Shown piece after piece: positions 17,970 to 27,545 of a DNA stretch of 64,000 nucleotides; the stretch's first letter is position 1, and the number at the start of each line of letters is the position of its first letter. The notes under the pieces are model-generated. The model had not been told where the DNA came from and made no database searches. It worked only from the letters and a program-made list of their open reading frames with translations. Location: positions 1 through 64,000 of the forward strand of contig CAVWMS010000005.1 of assembly GCA_963756185.1 (NCBI GenBank), written 5' to 3'. The position numbers and the translations under genes are program-made. The stretch comes from DATAXI01 sp963756185. Its GTDB lineage: Bacteria > Verrucomicrobiota > Verrucomicrobiia > Chthoniobacterales > Chthoniobacteraceae.

Positions 17970-19774
17970 TCAGCCCACCACCTCGGCCACGCGTCCCGCC
18001 GCCGTCTCCATGAAACTGTGGGCGCACAGCCTCGCGTAAATGCCCCCGAGCGCCAGCAATTCCTCGTGGCGCCCGCGCTCGACGATGCGGCCGTGGTCCA
18101 TGACGAGGATTTGGTCGGCGTGGCGCACGGTGGAGAGCCGGTGCGCGATGACAAAGCTCGTCCGCCGCTCCATCAGCCGGTCGAGCGCTTGCTGGATCAG
18201 CCGCTCGGTCTCGGTATCGACGCTGGCGGTGGCCTCGTCCAGGATCAGGATCGGCGGGTCCTTCAGCAGCGCACGCGCGCGATCGAAACGCGCTGCTTTT
18301 CCCCGACGCTCAGCTTCACGCCCCGCTCCCCCACGACCGTGTCCAAGCCCCTTCGGCATGCCGGTCCACGAATTCCCGCGCGTTCGCGGCCTCCAGCGCC
18401 CCGAACATCTCCTCGCTCGCTCGCGTCCGGCTTCCCCAGCCGCAGGTTGTCGCGGATGGTGCCGTTGAACAGAAAGCTCTCCTGTGTCACCATGCCGACC
18501 GCGCGGCGCAGGCGTGTCTTTCGGCAGGTCGCGCAGCGGCCGCCCATCGATCAGAGATTTCGCCCGCGTCGTATTCGTAAAATCGGGTAAGCAGGTTGAC
18601 GAGCGTCGATTTGCCCGCGCCGGTCGGGCCGACGAGTGCCACGGTCTCACCCGGCTGCGCGTGAAGGCGGATGCCGCGAAGCACCGGCAGCGTTTCATCG
18701 TAGGAGAAACGACGACGTTGCTGAACTCGACCTCGCCCAGCACCGGCTCCGGCTTCCGGTGCTCGTCCTTCCCGGCATCGCCCGGCTCCGGTCCGTTCGT
18801 CCATGATTTCGAAGACGCGCTCGCCCCGCGGCGCGCCCCGCCTGGAAAAGCTGATTCAATTGATGCAACCGGCCGATCGGATCGTACAAGAACGGCGCCA
18901 GCATCAGGAAATGCACATAATGCCCAACGTCGAGCCGCCCATGCAGCACCGCGTTCGCGCCGAACCCGCCCACGATGCACCAGGCCCAGCCGCCGCGAAA
19001 AAACCCATCGACGGATTGTAAATGCGCCCACGCCCGCATCACCGACCAGCGTCGCCTCGCCCAGCTTCCTGCTCGCGGCGTTGAATCGCTCATGCTCCTC
19101 CCGCTCGCGCACGAATGTCTTGATCTGCCGGATGCCCGCCAGGTTGTCGTGCAGCAGCGCGTTCATCGCCGAGGACGCGGCGCGCTGGAGCCGGTAGCGC
19201 ATGTGCGCCGTGAGCGTGTAAGCCAGTGCGCCCGCCGCCAGCAGCGGTAGCGGCGAGAGCGCCAGCAGCGCCAGCAGCGCATCCAGCTGAAAGAGCACGA
19301 CGCCGCACGATCGCGACCTGCAGAATCGCGACGACCCCCTGCTCGATGCCGTCGATCAGCATCCGCTCGACTGACGTCACATCCTCGAGCACCCGCGTCA
19401 TCAGGTCGCCCGTCGCCCGGTTATCAAACCAGCGCAGCGGCAACTGCTGGATATGGCCATAGAGATCGCTGCGCAAATCGAAGATCACCCGCTGCTCGAA
19501 AGTATTGTTCACGATGATCCGCAGCCCATCGAACAGATATTGCGCCACGAACGCGGCCAGCCCAAACCAGATCAAGGCCCCATAGCTTCTCGGGATGATG
19601 CCCGCGCACGACCACGTTGATGATCCGCGCCGTGATCCCCGGAAACACGATCACCGTTACCGTCTCGACCGTTGCGCAAAACAGCGTGATCAGAGCCAGC
19701 CCCGGGTAGCGCCGCAGGTAGGCGAAGATGCGGCCTACGGTCCGGAATTTTTTCGTTGGGCCAGGGTCAGGCAT
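17970..19774 (-). pseudogene. MsbA-type ABC exporter with many frameshifts
   Basis: Pieces of one membrane-ATPase fusion appear in order but in changing frames. Transmembrane part: RRYPGLALITLFCATVETVT (19774 side), then IWFGLAAFVAQYLFDGLRII, then DALLALLALSPLPLLAAGAL, then GHYVHFLMLAPFLYDPIGRL. ATPase part: VALVGPTGAGKSTLVNLLTR (Walker A), MVTQESFLFNGTIRDNL (Q loop), GVKLSVGEKQRVSIAR (signature, LSVGE instead of LSGGQ), ILILDEATASVD (Walker B) and IAHRLSTVRHAD (H loop). I count at least eight frame changes in 1.8 kb, with few stops because the DNA is GC-rich. The first is near 19605, others near 19300 and 19040, and several lie between 18830 and 18270. Either a decaying gene or a badly resolved stretch; both neighbours are intact. 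Confidence 0.85.
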
Positions 19775-19819
19775 GGAAAAATCAACCTACCCCATCTGCC
19801 GCCGCGCTGCATCGGAAAG

Positions 19820-20737
19820 TTACTCGATCACCTCGAACTGGCTCATCAGTTTGAACATCTGGTAACGCTCCTCGATTTCCCCCTGCGTCAGCGTCCGCAG
19901 CCGCTCGAGCGAAAACGCCTCGACGTTGAAACTGGCCATCACGCTCCCGTAAACGACCGCCTGCCGCAGTTCTCGAAAGTCACCGTCACCATGGTCCTGG
20001 CTCGCCAGGCATCCAGCGAGCCCGCCGGCAAAGGTGTCGCCCGCGCCGGTCGGATCGTGGATGTCCTCGAGCGGATACGCCCCGCAACTGAAGAAGTTGT
20101 CCGGCCCGAACAGCAGGCAGCCATGTTCGCCTTTCTTGACCGCGACATACTTCGGCCCGAGCCCCTGGATCGCCCGCCCCGCCTTGATAAGGCTGGTGAC
20201 GCCGGTCAATTGCCGCGCCTCGCCGTCGTTGAGGATCAGCATGTCGATTCGCTTCAGCAGTTCGATCAACTCCGGCTTCGCGATGTTGATCCACAGGTCC
20301 ATCGTGTCGGCAATGACGAAGCGCGGCTTCTCCATCTGGTCCAGCACATGGTGCTGCAACGCCGGCGCGATATTCGCCAGCAGCACATAGGGCGTCGCGC
20401 CGTAACCGGCGGGCAGTGACGGCGTGAAATGCTCGAAGACGTTCAATTCCACGCTGCGGGTCTCGCGCGTATTGAGGTCCCAATGATACTCGCCCGACCA
20501 GCGGAAGGTTTTGCCCTTTACGATCTGCAATCCCGCCAGATCGATCTTCCGGCTCTTGAAATAATCGATATGTTCCTTCGTAAAATCGTCGCCGACCACG
20601 CCCACCAGGTTGACCCCGGAAAAAAAGCTGGCGCTCACCGCCGCATAACTCGCCGAGCCGCCAAGCAAGTCCGCATGCTCGGCCACCGGAGTTTTGACGG
20701 TATCAAGTGCAATGGAACCTACGATCAGGACGGACAT
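19820..20737 (-). CDS. PfkB-family carbohydrate kinase
   Basis: A 305-residue ribokinase-type kinase. It has the N-terminal IVGSIALDTVKTPVAEHADL, the substrate-site GGSASYAAVSASFF, and near the end the family signature DPTGAGDTFAGGLAGCLAS with the catalytic Asp in GAGD. The substrate is not evident; verrucomicrobial relatives are often annotated as sugar or adenosine kinases. The C-terminal 40 residues (EIEERYQMFKLMSQFEVIE) extend slightly beyond the core fold. It lies just upstream of the broken ABC exporter in the same direction. Confidence 0.88.
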   Translation of the reverse strand: MSVLIVGSIALDTVKTPVAEHADLLGGSASYAAVSASFFSGVNLVGVVGDDFTKEHIDYFKSRKIDLAGLQIVKGKTFRWSGEYHWDLNTRETRSVELNVFEHFTPSLPAGYGATPYVLLANIAPALQHHVLDQMEKPRFVIADTMDLWINIAKPELIELLKRIDMLILNDGEARQLTGVTSLIKAGRAIQGLGPKYVAVKKGEHGCLLFGPDNFFSCGAYPLEDIHDPTGAGDTFAGGLAGCLASQDHGDGDFRELRQAVVYGSVMASFNVEAFSLERLRTLTQGEIEERYQMFKLMSQFEVIE

Positions 20738-20788
20738 GGTGGGTGGTGGTTAGTGGGCAGGGAAGCTTGGACGTGGATTAAGCACTCA

Positions 20789-20905
20789 GATAAAAATTCG
20801 AAATTCGAAATTCGAAATTCGAAAGATTTGGGCGGCTTGCGCGCGCCATTAATTGGAGGCTCACACTCTTCCTTCGAGTTTCGAATTTCGAATTTCGAAT
20901 TTTCT
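20789..20905. repeat. TTCGAA heptamer hairpin between thiE and pfkB-like gene
   Basis: Four direct ATTCGAA units (20794-20823) are followed by a spacer of about 50 bases and then by four inverse TTCGAAT/TTCGAGT units (20874-20902) and a T run. The halves can pair along about 28 bases. This is one of the cleanest copies, and the trailing T8 on the plus strand could serve as a terminator for a plus-strand transcript. Confidence 0.88.
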
Positions 20906-20910
20906 TTTTT

Positions 20911-21532
20911 TCACAGCATCGCCTTCACCTTCTTGCAGTACTCCTCAATATTCTCCGCCTGCAAGATGGCGGACACAATCACGATGCGCCGCGCGCCCGC
21001 CTCCAGGATTTCGCCAATGTTTTCAAGCTTGATGCCGCCGATGCAGAAGATCGGTTTCTTGATCGCCTCGTGGATCGCTTTGATATTCTGCAGACCGACG
21101 GGAGCGTAATCGGGCTTCGTTTTCGTCGCGTAAATGGGTCCAAACCCTATGTAATCCGTATCTTCCGCCGCCGCCGTCACCGCCTGCGCCACGGAATGCG
21201 TCGATTTCCCGATCATCGTGCGGTAACCGCCCAATGCGCGCGCCTGGTTGACCGGCGCATCCTCCTGGCCCACGTGCACGCCCTCGGCGCCCACCGACGC
21301 AGCCACTTCGGGAAAGTCATTGATGACGAATGGCACGCCCGCGGCCGATGTTACCGGATGAATCTGCTCGGCCAGCCACCGGAACGTCATCCGGAATGAA
21401 TGACTTGGCCCGCAATTGGATGATATCCACTCCGCCGGAAATCATCTCGGACGCCGTGTGGATGACATCGGCCGGCTTCACATAAGCCATGTCCATGATG
21501 CCATAGAGCTTGCTGTCTTCGAGGCGTTTCAT
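20911..21532 (-). CDS. thiE: Thiamine-phosphate synthase-like protein, frame broken by a 4-base repeat
   Basis: A TIM-barrel enzyme that would join HMP-PP and thiazole phosphate. The N-terminal piece is KLYGIMDMAYVKPADVIHTA through GGVDIIQLRAK; the rest reads FRWLAEQIHPVTSAAGVPFV, EGVHVGQEDAPVNQAR, TDYIGFGPIYATKTKPDYAP and CIGGIKLENIGEILEAGARR, all typical of ThiE/TenI. The two parts are in different frames. Between them GAAT is doubled (21394-21401); removing one copy joins AKS to FRMTFRWLAEQ. TenI, a close relative, is an alternative. It follows accC by 60 bases. Confidence 0.83.
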
Positions 21533-21592
21533 GGTGAGAATTTGGAACCGGGTCGAGTTACCCGCCCGACGGGGCTCAAACCAATCTCCCTC

Positions 21593-22957
21593 TCATCTTT
21601 TGAACTCCGCGCTTCGCGACCCGATGACATGATCCACGAATCCCGTGTTATAATTGCCGCGCAGAAAGTCCGGGTTGCGCATGATGGCTTCCTGGAAAGG
21701 AATCGTCGTGTTAATGCCGGTGATGATGTACTCGCCCAGCGCCCGCGTCATCCGCGCGATGGCGTTCTCGCGCGAGGTGCCCATGGCAATGATCTTCGCG
21801 ATCAGCGAATCGTAGTGCGACGGCACGGTATAGCCGGCGTAGGCGTGTGAATCGATCCGCACGCCGCGTCCCCCCGGGCTGTAATATAACTCAATCCTTC
21901 CGGGACTCGGCTGGAAGTTATTGAATGGGTCCTCCGCGTTGATCCGGCATTGCAGCGCGTGATACTTGAGCCTCGGTTCCCGCACCCAATGGGAAAGCTT
22001 CTCACCCGCCGCTATCTTGATCTGCTCCTTCACAAGGTCGATCCCGTAAGCCTCCTCGGTGATCGTATGCTCGACCTGGATCCGCGTATTCATCTCCATG
22101 AAATAGAAGTTACCCTTGTCGTCAACCAGGTACTCGATCGTCCCCGCCCCCACGTAATCGACTGACTTCGCAAGCTTCACCGACGCCGCCCCCATCTTCG
22201 TCCGCAGCTCGTCCGAGAGCAGCGGCGACGGGCATTCCTCGACGATCTTCTGGTTTCGCCGCTGGATCGAACAATCGCGCTCGCCGATGTGGACCACGTC
22301 TCCATGCTCGTCCGCCATCACCTGGAACTCGATGTGATGCGGGTTCTCGATCATCTTCTCGATATACACTCCGTTGTTGCCGAATGCCTTTTCCGCCTCC
22401 GCTCGCGCCGCGTGAAAACCCTGCACCAGGCTCACGTCGTTGTGCGCCGGCCGCATCCCACGCCCGCCGCCTCCGGCGGTCGCCTTGATCATCACCGGGT
22501 AACCGATTTTCTTCGCGATCCGCAGCGCCTCCGCCTCCTTGTCCAGGATGCCGTCGCTGCCCGGCGTGATCGGCACACCCGCCTTGCGCGCCGTCTCGCG
22601 CGCGGAATTTTTGTCGCCCATGGCGCGGATGGCGGACGCCGGCGGCCCGATGAACTTGATGTTGCAACTCTCGCACACCTCCGCAAAGTGCGCGTTCTCG
22701 GAAAGAAATCCGTACCCGGGATGAATCGCGTCCACGTCGCCGATTTCCGCCGCGGAAATGATCCGGTCGATTTTCAGGTAACTGTCCGCGCTGGCCGCCG
22801 GGCCAATGCAGATCGCATCGTCGGCCAGTTGCACATGGAGCGAATCGACATCCGCCTCGGAATATACCGCCAGCGTGCGCACGCCGATTTCCTTGCAGGC
22901 GCGGATGACGCGAAGGGCGATTTCGCCGCGATTGGCGATGAGGATTCGGTTAAACAT
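21593..22957 (-). CDS. accC: Acetyl-CoA carboxylase, biotin carboxylase subunit
   Basis: Carboxylates biotin on AccB using ATP and bicarbonate, the first half of the malonyl-CoA reaction. The 454-residue protein has ILIANRGEIALRVIRACKE, HPGYGFLSENAHFAEVCE, the ATP-grasp Gly loop IKATAGGGGRGMR, IEKMIENPHHIEFQVMAD, IGERDCSIQRRNQKIVEECP and FMEMNTRIQVEHTITEEAYG, where most enzymes read VEHPVTE. Full length, with no breaks. It is co-directional with accB, 36 bases away, and with thiE. Confidence 0.96.
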   Translation of the reverse strand: MFNRILIANRGEIALRVIRACKEIGVRTLAVYSEADVDSLHVQLADDAICIGPAASADSYLKIDRIISAAEIGDVDAIHPGYGFLSENAHFAEVCESCNIKFIGPPASAIRAMGDKNSARETARKAGVPITPGSDGILDKEAEALRIAKKIGYPVMIKATAGGGGRGMRPAHNDVSLVQGFHAARAEAEKAFGNNGVYIEKMIENPHHIEFQVMADEHGDVVHIGERDCSIQRRNQKIVEECPSPLLSDELRTKMGAASVKLAKSVDYVGAGTIEYLVDDKGNFYFMEMNTRIQVEHTITEEAYGIDLVKEQIKIAAGEKLSHWVREPRLKYHALQCRINAEDPFNNFQPSPGRIELYYSPGGRGVRIDSHAYAGYTVPSHYDSLIAKIIAMGTSRENAIARMTRALGEYIITGINTTIPFQEAIMRNPDFLRGNYNTGFVDHVIGSRSAEFKR

Positions 22958-22993
22958 GAAGAATTGGCTCCGCGGGTCGCGGGCCGGGCAGCT

Positions 22994-23433
22994 TCATTTG
23001 AGCCGGAACAAAGGCTGGTGGTATTGAACGGGCTTTCCGTTTTCCACCAGGATTTCGGCGATCACGCCGCGCGTTTCCGCCTTGATCTCGTTGAGCACCT
23101 TCATCGCCTCGATGATCCCCACGACCGTCTCCTCGCTCACTTCCGTGCCCACCTCCACGTAAGGCGCGGCCTCCGGCGACGGCCCCACGTAAAATGTGCC
23201 CACGGCCGGCGCGACAATTTCCCTGCCCTGCGGCTTGGCTTCCCCTGCGGCAGGGGCCGCCGCCGCGGCTGCCGGCGCGGGCCCGGAGCAGGCGGCCGGA
23301 GCCGCCATCATGACGGGGTCGCCCCCTTTTTCAGCTTGATGCGGAAGCCTTCCTTTTCCAGTTCAAACTCGGAAAGCTCGTTTCTGCGCATCAGCGCGAT
23401 CAGTTCCTTGATTTCTTTGAGATCTAAATCCAA
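22994..23433 (-). CDS. accB: Biotin carboxyl carrier protein of acetyl-CoA carboxylase, frame break
   Basis: Carries the biotin. The N-terminal LDLKEIKELIALMRRNEL and FELEKEGFRIKLKKG are in one frame; the rest, a Pro/Ala linker and the biotinyl domain with the target Lys in IIEAMKVLNEIKAETRG, is in the next. The break is at AAAAAGGGGG (about 23328-23337): one more G would restore KLKKGGDPVMMAAPA. A missing G in a G run is the simplest cause; A-AAG-GGG could also act as a -1 slippery site. The start is taken as TTG at 23433, with GGAG eight bases upstream, since the reading begins MDLDLKEIKEL; no ATG is available in that frame. Confidence 0.88.
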
Positions 23434-23566
23434 ATGCGGGCTCCGGTCAGGGGTGTGGGGTGGTAAGGTAAGCGCTTCGAGGGAAGGGGGTCAAGCATGG
23501 GAGGCGGCACGAAATTCCGAACCCATCCCCCGTACATCCGTGCGCCTCCCCGCCCGAGAGCCATCT

Positions 23567-23626
23567 CTTCGAATTCCGGATTCCAAATTCCGAATTTCGA
23601 ATTTCCCGCCCGCTTGCGGGCGGCCT
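23567..23626. repeat. Heptamer array and GC hairpin upstream of rarA
   Basis: Phased units TTCGAATTCCGGATTCC... (23567-23607) are followed by the perfect inverted repeat GCCCGCTTGCGGGC (23609-23622), 12 bases before the rarA start. It lies in the divergent gap between accB and rarA, which must also hold both promoters; none is clear. Confidence 0.6.
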
Positions 23627-23637
23627 ATCCTTCCTCC

Positions 23638-24990
23638 ATGGCCGATCTCTTCGCCGATACGCCCCCGGCCGCCCCGCCCCCATCCGCCGCTCCCCTCGCC
23701 TCCCGCATGCGCCCGCGGACGCTCGATGAATACGTCGGCCAGGACCACATCCTCGGGCCGGGCAAGTTGCTGCGCCGCGCCATCGAGGCGGACCGCATTT
23801 CCTCCATCATCCTCTTCGGGCCGCCCGGCACCGGCAAGACCACCCTCGCGCAGATCATCGCCAGCGCCACGCAATCCCGCTTCGAGCGGCTCAGCGGCGT
23901 CGAAGGCAGCGTCGCGGATATTCGGCGCGTCATCGCCTCCGCGGCCAACCGGCTCCAGACCAGCGGCGCCCGCACCATCCTCTTCATCGACGAGATTCAC
24001 CGCTTCAACAAGTCGCAGCAGGATGTCCTGCTCCCCGATGTCGAGAGCGGCGTCATCCGGCTCATCGGCGCGACGACGCACAACCCGTTCTTCTATATCA
24101 ACAGCCCGCTCGTCTCCCGCTCGCAGGTCTTCCAGCTCGAGCCGCTGAGCCCCGACAACCTCATGGCCCTCATGCGCCGCGCCCTGGCGGATACAGAGCG
24201 CGGCCTCGGCGCCTCCCGCGTCAAGGCCGATGAGGACGCCCTCCGCCATCTCGCCCTCACCAGCGACGGCGACGCGCGCAAATCTTTGAACGCGCTCGAG
24301 GTGGGCGTCCTGACCACGCCCGCCCAACCCGACGGCCTCATCCATCTTACCCGCGCCGTCGCCGAGGAAAGCATCCAGAAAAAAGCCGTCGTCTACGACG
24401 CCGACGAAGACCAGCACTACGACACCATCAGCGCCTTCATCAAGAGCATGCGCGGCAGCGATCCCGACGCCGCCATTTATTGGCTCGCGAAAATGCTCTA
24501 CGCTGGCGAGGACATCCGCTTCATCGCGCGGCGCATCGTCATTTGCGCCAGCGAGGACGTCGGCATGGCCGATCCCCAGGCCCTCCTCGTCGCCGTCGCC
24601 GCGCAACAGGCCGTCGAGTTTGTAGGCATGCCGGAGGCGCAAATCCCCCTCGCCCATGCCACCGTCTATATCGCCACCGCGCCCAAGAGCAACCGCGCCT
24701 ACGCCGCAATCGGCAAGGCCATGTCCGAAGTCAAACAGGGCGTCACCCTCCCCGTGCCGAAGCACCTTCGCGACGCCCACTATAAGTCGGCGAAGAAACT
24801 CGGTCACGGCGAAGGTTACCAATACTCGCACGATTTCGAAGGCGGTTACGTCCCGCAAGCCTATCTCCCCGAAGGCCGCATTTACTATGAGCCAAGCGAG
24901 ATAGGTTACGAAAAACGGGTAAAGGAACGGCTCGATTACTGGCGCCAGTTGTTCGAGGAGGAACAAAAGAAAGGCAAAAAGGCGAAGTGA
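23638..24990 (+). CDS. rarA: Replication-associated recombination protein RarA (MgsA)
   Basis: A AAA+ clamp-loader-like ATPase that acts at stalled forks. The 450-residue product has a Pro-rich N-terminus, RPRTLDEYVGQDHILGPGKL, Walker A FGPPGTGKTTLAQII, Walker B ILFIDEIHRFNKSQQDVLLP, sensor GATTHNPFFYINSPLVSRSQ and the tetramerisation half with FIKSMRGSDPDAAIYWLAKM and EDVGMADPQALLVAVAAQQA. The final acidic-basic tail is FEEEQKKGKKAK. The ATG at 23638 is chosen because upstream sequence is repeat DNA; an open frame continues through that repeat but is not coding. Confidence 0.95.
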   Translation: MADLFADTPPAAPPPSAAPLASRMRPRTLDEYVGQDHILGPGKLLRRAIEADRISSIILFGPPGTGKTTLAQIIASATQSRFERLSGVEGSVADIRRVIASAANRLQTSGARTILFIDEIHRFNKSQQDVLLPDVESGVIRLIGATTHNPFFYINSPLVSRSQVFQLEPLSPDNLMALMRRALADTERGLGASRVKADEDALRHLALTSDGDARKSLNALEVGVLTTPAQPDGLIHLTRAVAEESIQKKAVVYDADEDQHYDTISAFIKSMRGSDPDAAIYWLAKMLYAGEDIRFIARRIVICASEDVGMADPQALLVAVAAQQAVEFVGMPEAQIPLAHATVYIATAPKSNRAYAAIGKAMSEVKQGVTLPVPKHLRDAHYKSAKKLGHGEGYQYSHDFEGGYVPQAYLPEGRIYYEPSEIGYEKRVKERLDYWRQLFEEEQKKGKKAK

Positions 24991-25039
24991 CTAAATCCGG
25001 TCTCGCTTCGGCCACATTCCGAGGCTATCCTTTTCTGAC

Positions 25040-25297
25040 ATGACTCTCGATGAAATGACCCCGGAGCAACGAGCGCAAATGCAGCGCTGGGTCGATACGT
25101 GGAAACGGGCAGGCCCACTATTGGAAAAGATCCGCGAGGAAGAAGTCCGGAATGCCGATACCCAGGCCGCCTTCAGAGCCTTCGCAGGCATGGCCCTCAA
25201 CATTATACGCAGCCGCCCTCCTGAGCCAACGTCAGGCTTGGTCGAGCAGCAGCGATGGTTCCGACTGCTTGCAGAGCGGCAAGGACTCGTCAAGTGA
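25040..25297 (+). CDS. Small hypothetical protein paired with a nucleotidyltransferase
   Basis: An 85-residue, mostly helical, charged protein (MTLDEMTPEQRAQMQRWVDT at the start) with no membrane segment. I do not recognise the family. Its TGA overlaps the GTG start of the next gene, so the two are almost certainly translated together. That coupling and the sizes suggest a small partner or antitoxin for the nucleotidyltransferase, but this is an inference from arrangement only. Confidence 0.65.
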   Translation: MTLDEMTPEQRAQMQRWVDTWKRAGPLLEKIREEEVRNADTQAAFRAFAGMALNIIRSRPPEPTSGLVEQQRWFRLLAERQGLVK

Positions 25298-25881
25298 GCG
25301 AATTGATAGAGCTGGCCGCGGAGATTCAAGAATTCTGCCTCAGTCGAGGCTGGAAGTTCTGCTTTATCGGAGGATTGGTCGTGCAAGAGTGGAGCGAACC
25401 ACGGCTAACGGAAGATGTTGATTTGACTCTGCTCACCGGCTTTGGCGGCGAAGAGACCTACATCGAGGAATGGTTACTCCACTATCAGGCCCGTATCCCG
25501 GACGCGCGCGGATTTGCTTTGATGAACCGGGTGCTTCTGTTGAAGAGCAAGGCAGGTTTGGGCATCGACATCGCACTGGCAGCCCTTCCGTCCGAAAAGG
25601 AGTGCATTGCACGGGCGCGCGATGTCGAGGCATTTCCGGGGGTCAAGTTGCGGTTCTGTTCCCCCGAAGATCTTATCGTAATGAAGGCCTTTGCCAGTCG
25701 CGACCTGGATTGGAGGGATGTTCAGATGACCATTGTACGGCAGGGGGATAAGCTCGATTGGAAATATATCCGCAAACAACTCGAACCACTTCTCGCGCTA
25801 AAAGAGGAGCCGGAAATCCTGACCAAGCTCGAGAGATTACGCAAAAAGCAGAGCGGGCCGAAGAGCGAGGCGATCGAATGA
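25294..25881 (+). CDS. AbiEii-like nucleotidyltransferase
   Basis: A 195-residue member of the nucleotidyltransferase superfamily. The active-site pattern is FCFIGGLVVQEWSEPRLTED followed directly by VDLTL: a GG turn, an Arg-x-Thr and then the DVDL pair of acidic residues. A third acidic residue may be in GLGIDIAL. The segment CSPEDLIVMKAFASRDLDW is typical of AbiEii-type proteins, which act as toxins or abortive-infection factors in type IV systems. The GTG start at 25294 overlaps the upstream stop. Function as a toxin is inferred from family and context and is not certain; some relatives are ordinary housekeeping transferases. Confidence 0.78.
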   Translation: MSELIELAAEIQEFCLSRGWKFCFIGGLVVQEWSEPRLTEDVDLTLLTGFGGEETYIEEWLLHYQARIPDARGFALMNRVLLLKSKAGLGIDIALAALPSEKECIARARDVEAFPGVKLRFCSPEDLIVMKAFASRDLDWRDVQMTIVRQGDKLDWKYIRKQLEPLLALKEEPEILTKLERLRKKQSGPKSEAIE

Positions 25882-26052
25882 AATATCCCGGCCAGCTAAT
25901 CCGTGAGTCCAGATACCGCTATTATCCATCTCTGTCAGAATCTCCCTGCCCGCATCGCTACGCTCAGGCGTTGCGGGCGTGGCGTCAATCTGCGGATATA
26001 TCCTTACCCCCGATCAACTCCCCACCTTCGCACTTACATCCCCCGCCCCAAA

Positions 26053-27519
26053 ATGAATCCCCGTTCCCTTCTCTTTCTCTTCTTTCTCCCCTTCACCTTT
26101 GCCACTTACGCCGCCGATACCGTCCAGCCTCAACCCGCCAGGACTCCCACCCCCACGCCTGAACAACTGGCCTGGCAGGATGCCGAATTGGGTATGTTCA
26201 TCCACTTCGACATCGAGGTATTCGACCCCCAATTCACTCACGCGCAACCCTCCAACGGAACCCGTGTCTCGCTGGGAGCCATTCCCCCATCCGCATTCAA
26301 TCCCGCCAAGCTCAATACCGATCAATGGTTGCAAACCGCCAAGGACCTCGGCGCCAACTACGCCGTCTTCACCGCCAAGCACAGCTCCGGGTTCCTCATG
26401 TGGCAAAGCGATTTGTATCCCTTCGGCGTCAAACAATCCCCGTGGCTCGCCGGCAAAGGCAACGTCGTCCGCGATTTCATCGCCTCCTGCCGGAAATACG
26501 GCATCCAGCCGGGCATCTATTGCAGCGCCGACGGACATAGTTGGTGGAACTTGCATCACGGCCCCGTCAGGGCGAGAAGGGGCGTCTTTGTCGGCGATGA
26601 CGACGACGTGCGGAACTTCGTCAACATGGACCTCGCCATGTACCGCGACCTCTTCACCCACACCGGCCCGCTCTTCTATATATGGCTCGATGGCGGCGTG
26701 AATCCGCTCGGCAGCTCCATCGCAGATATCCTCGCAAAGTACGAACCTCACGCCGTCGTCTTCAACGGTCCCGCCACAGGCGTCCCCGGCGGCCTTGCCC
26801 GCTGGTCTGGAAATGAAAAGGGCTTCGCCCCGTATCCCCTTTGGAATACCGTCGACCTCTCCAACGATCAGCTCGATCGCGGCCCGGGCGATCCAAACGG
26901 CAAATACTGGATTCCCGTCGAAGGCAACGTCCCCCTTCGTTACCATCAATGGATTTGGAGAGCCGACGACCAGGACAAGATACTAAGTCTCAGCACCTTG
27001 ATGAGCATGTATCTCGCCACCGTCGGCCACGGCTCCAATTTTATCATCAATGCCAACATCGACCCCGATGGCTTGGTCCCCGATGCCGACGCCCGGCGCC
27101 TCAAGGAATTCGGCGACACCATCCGCAATTGGTTCGGCACGAGCATCGCCGAAACCACCGGCTCCGGCAACGTGGTTCAACTCCAGTTGCCGCAACCCGG
27201 CGAGATCAACTTTGTAACTGTCATGGAAGACATCAGCCAGGGCCAGCGCATCCGCACTTACCAGGTCGACGGCCTTGTAAATGGCGCATGGCAAAAGTTG
27301 TGCGAAGGTCAATCCGTCGGCCACAAGCGCATCCAGCAATTTGACAGGACAAAGGTAAGCGCCATTCGCCTCACCGTCACCGGCGCCTCCGCTCCCCCCA
27401 TTATCCGCAAGCTGGCCGTTTATAACATCGACACCCTCCCTCCCGATCCCGATAACCCCATGAACTCGCCCGGCGTCGCCCCCAAGTCATCGCCGCAATA
27501 TCCATCCCCCTCTCCATGA
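26053..27519 (+). CDS. Secreted alpha-L-fucosidase (GH29)
   Basis: A 488-residue exported glycosidase. A signal peptide MNPRSLLFLFFLPFTFATYA precedes the mature part. The GH29 barrel is shown by LAWQDAELGMFIHFDIEVFD, LGANYAVFTAKHSSGFLMWQ, YGIQPGIYCSADGHSWW and the region FYIWLDGGVNPLGSSIADIL, where the nucleophile Asp is expected (WLDGG). The C-terminal 120 residues form a beta domain like those bound to carbohydrate (GQRIRTYQVDGLVNGAWQKL). The start at 26053 is chosen for the signal peptide. Removal of fucose from algal or plant polysaccharide fits a verrucomicrobial degrader. It stands alone in its direction. Confidence 0.88.
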   Translation: MNPRSLLFLFFLPFTFATYAADTVQPQPARTPTPTPEQLAWQDAELGMFIHFDIEVFDPQFTHAQPSNGTRVSLGAIPPSAFNPAKLNTDQWLQTAKDLGANYAVFTAKHSSGFLMWQSDLYPFGVKQSPWLAGKGNVVRDFIASCRKYGIQPGIYCSADGHSWWNLHHGPVRARRGVFVGDDDDVRNFVNMDLAMYRDLFTHTGPLFYIWLDGGVNPLGSSIADILAKYEPHAVVFNGPATGVPGGLARWSGNEKGFAPYPLWNTVDLSNDQLDRGPGDPNGKYWIPVEGNVPLRYHQWIWRADDQDKILSLSTLMSMYLATVGHGSNFIINANIDPDGLVPDADARRLKEFGDTIRNWFGTSIAETTGSGNVVQLQLPQPGEINFVTVMEDISQGQRIRTYQVDGLVNGAWQKLCEGQSVGHKRIQQFDRTKVSAIRLTVTGASAPPIIRKLAVYNIDTLPPDPDNPMNSPGVAPKSSPQYPSPSP

Positions 27520-27545
27520 CGGCCAGCCAAAGCCAATAAAGACCC

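Noticed and set aside
20911..21532. Calling thiE a settled pseudogene
   Set aside because: A single doubled 4-base word is the only fault, and similar faults affect essential genes in the same sequence.
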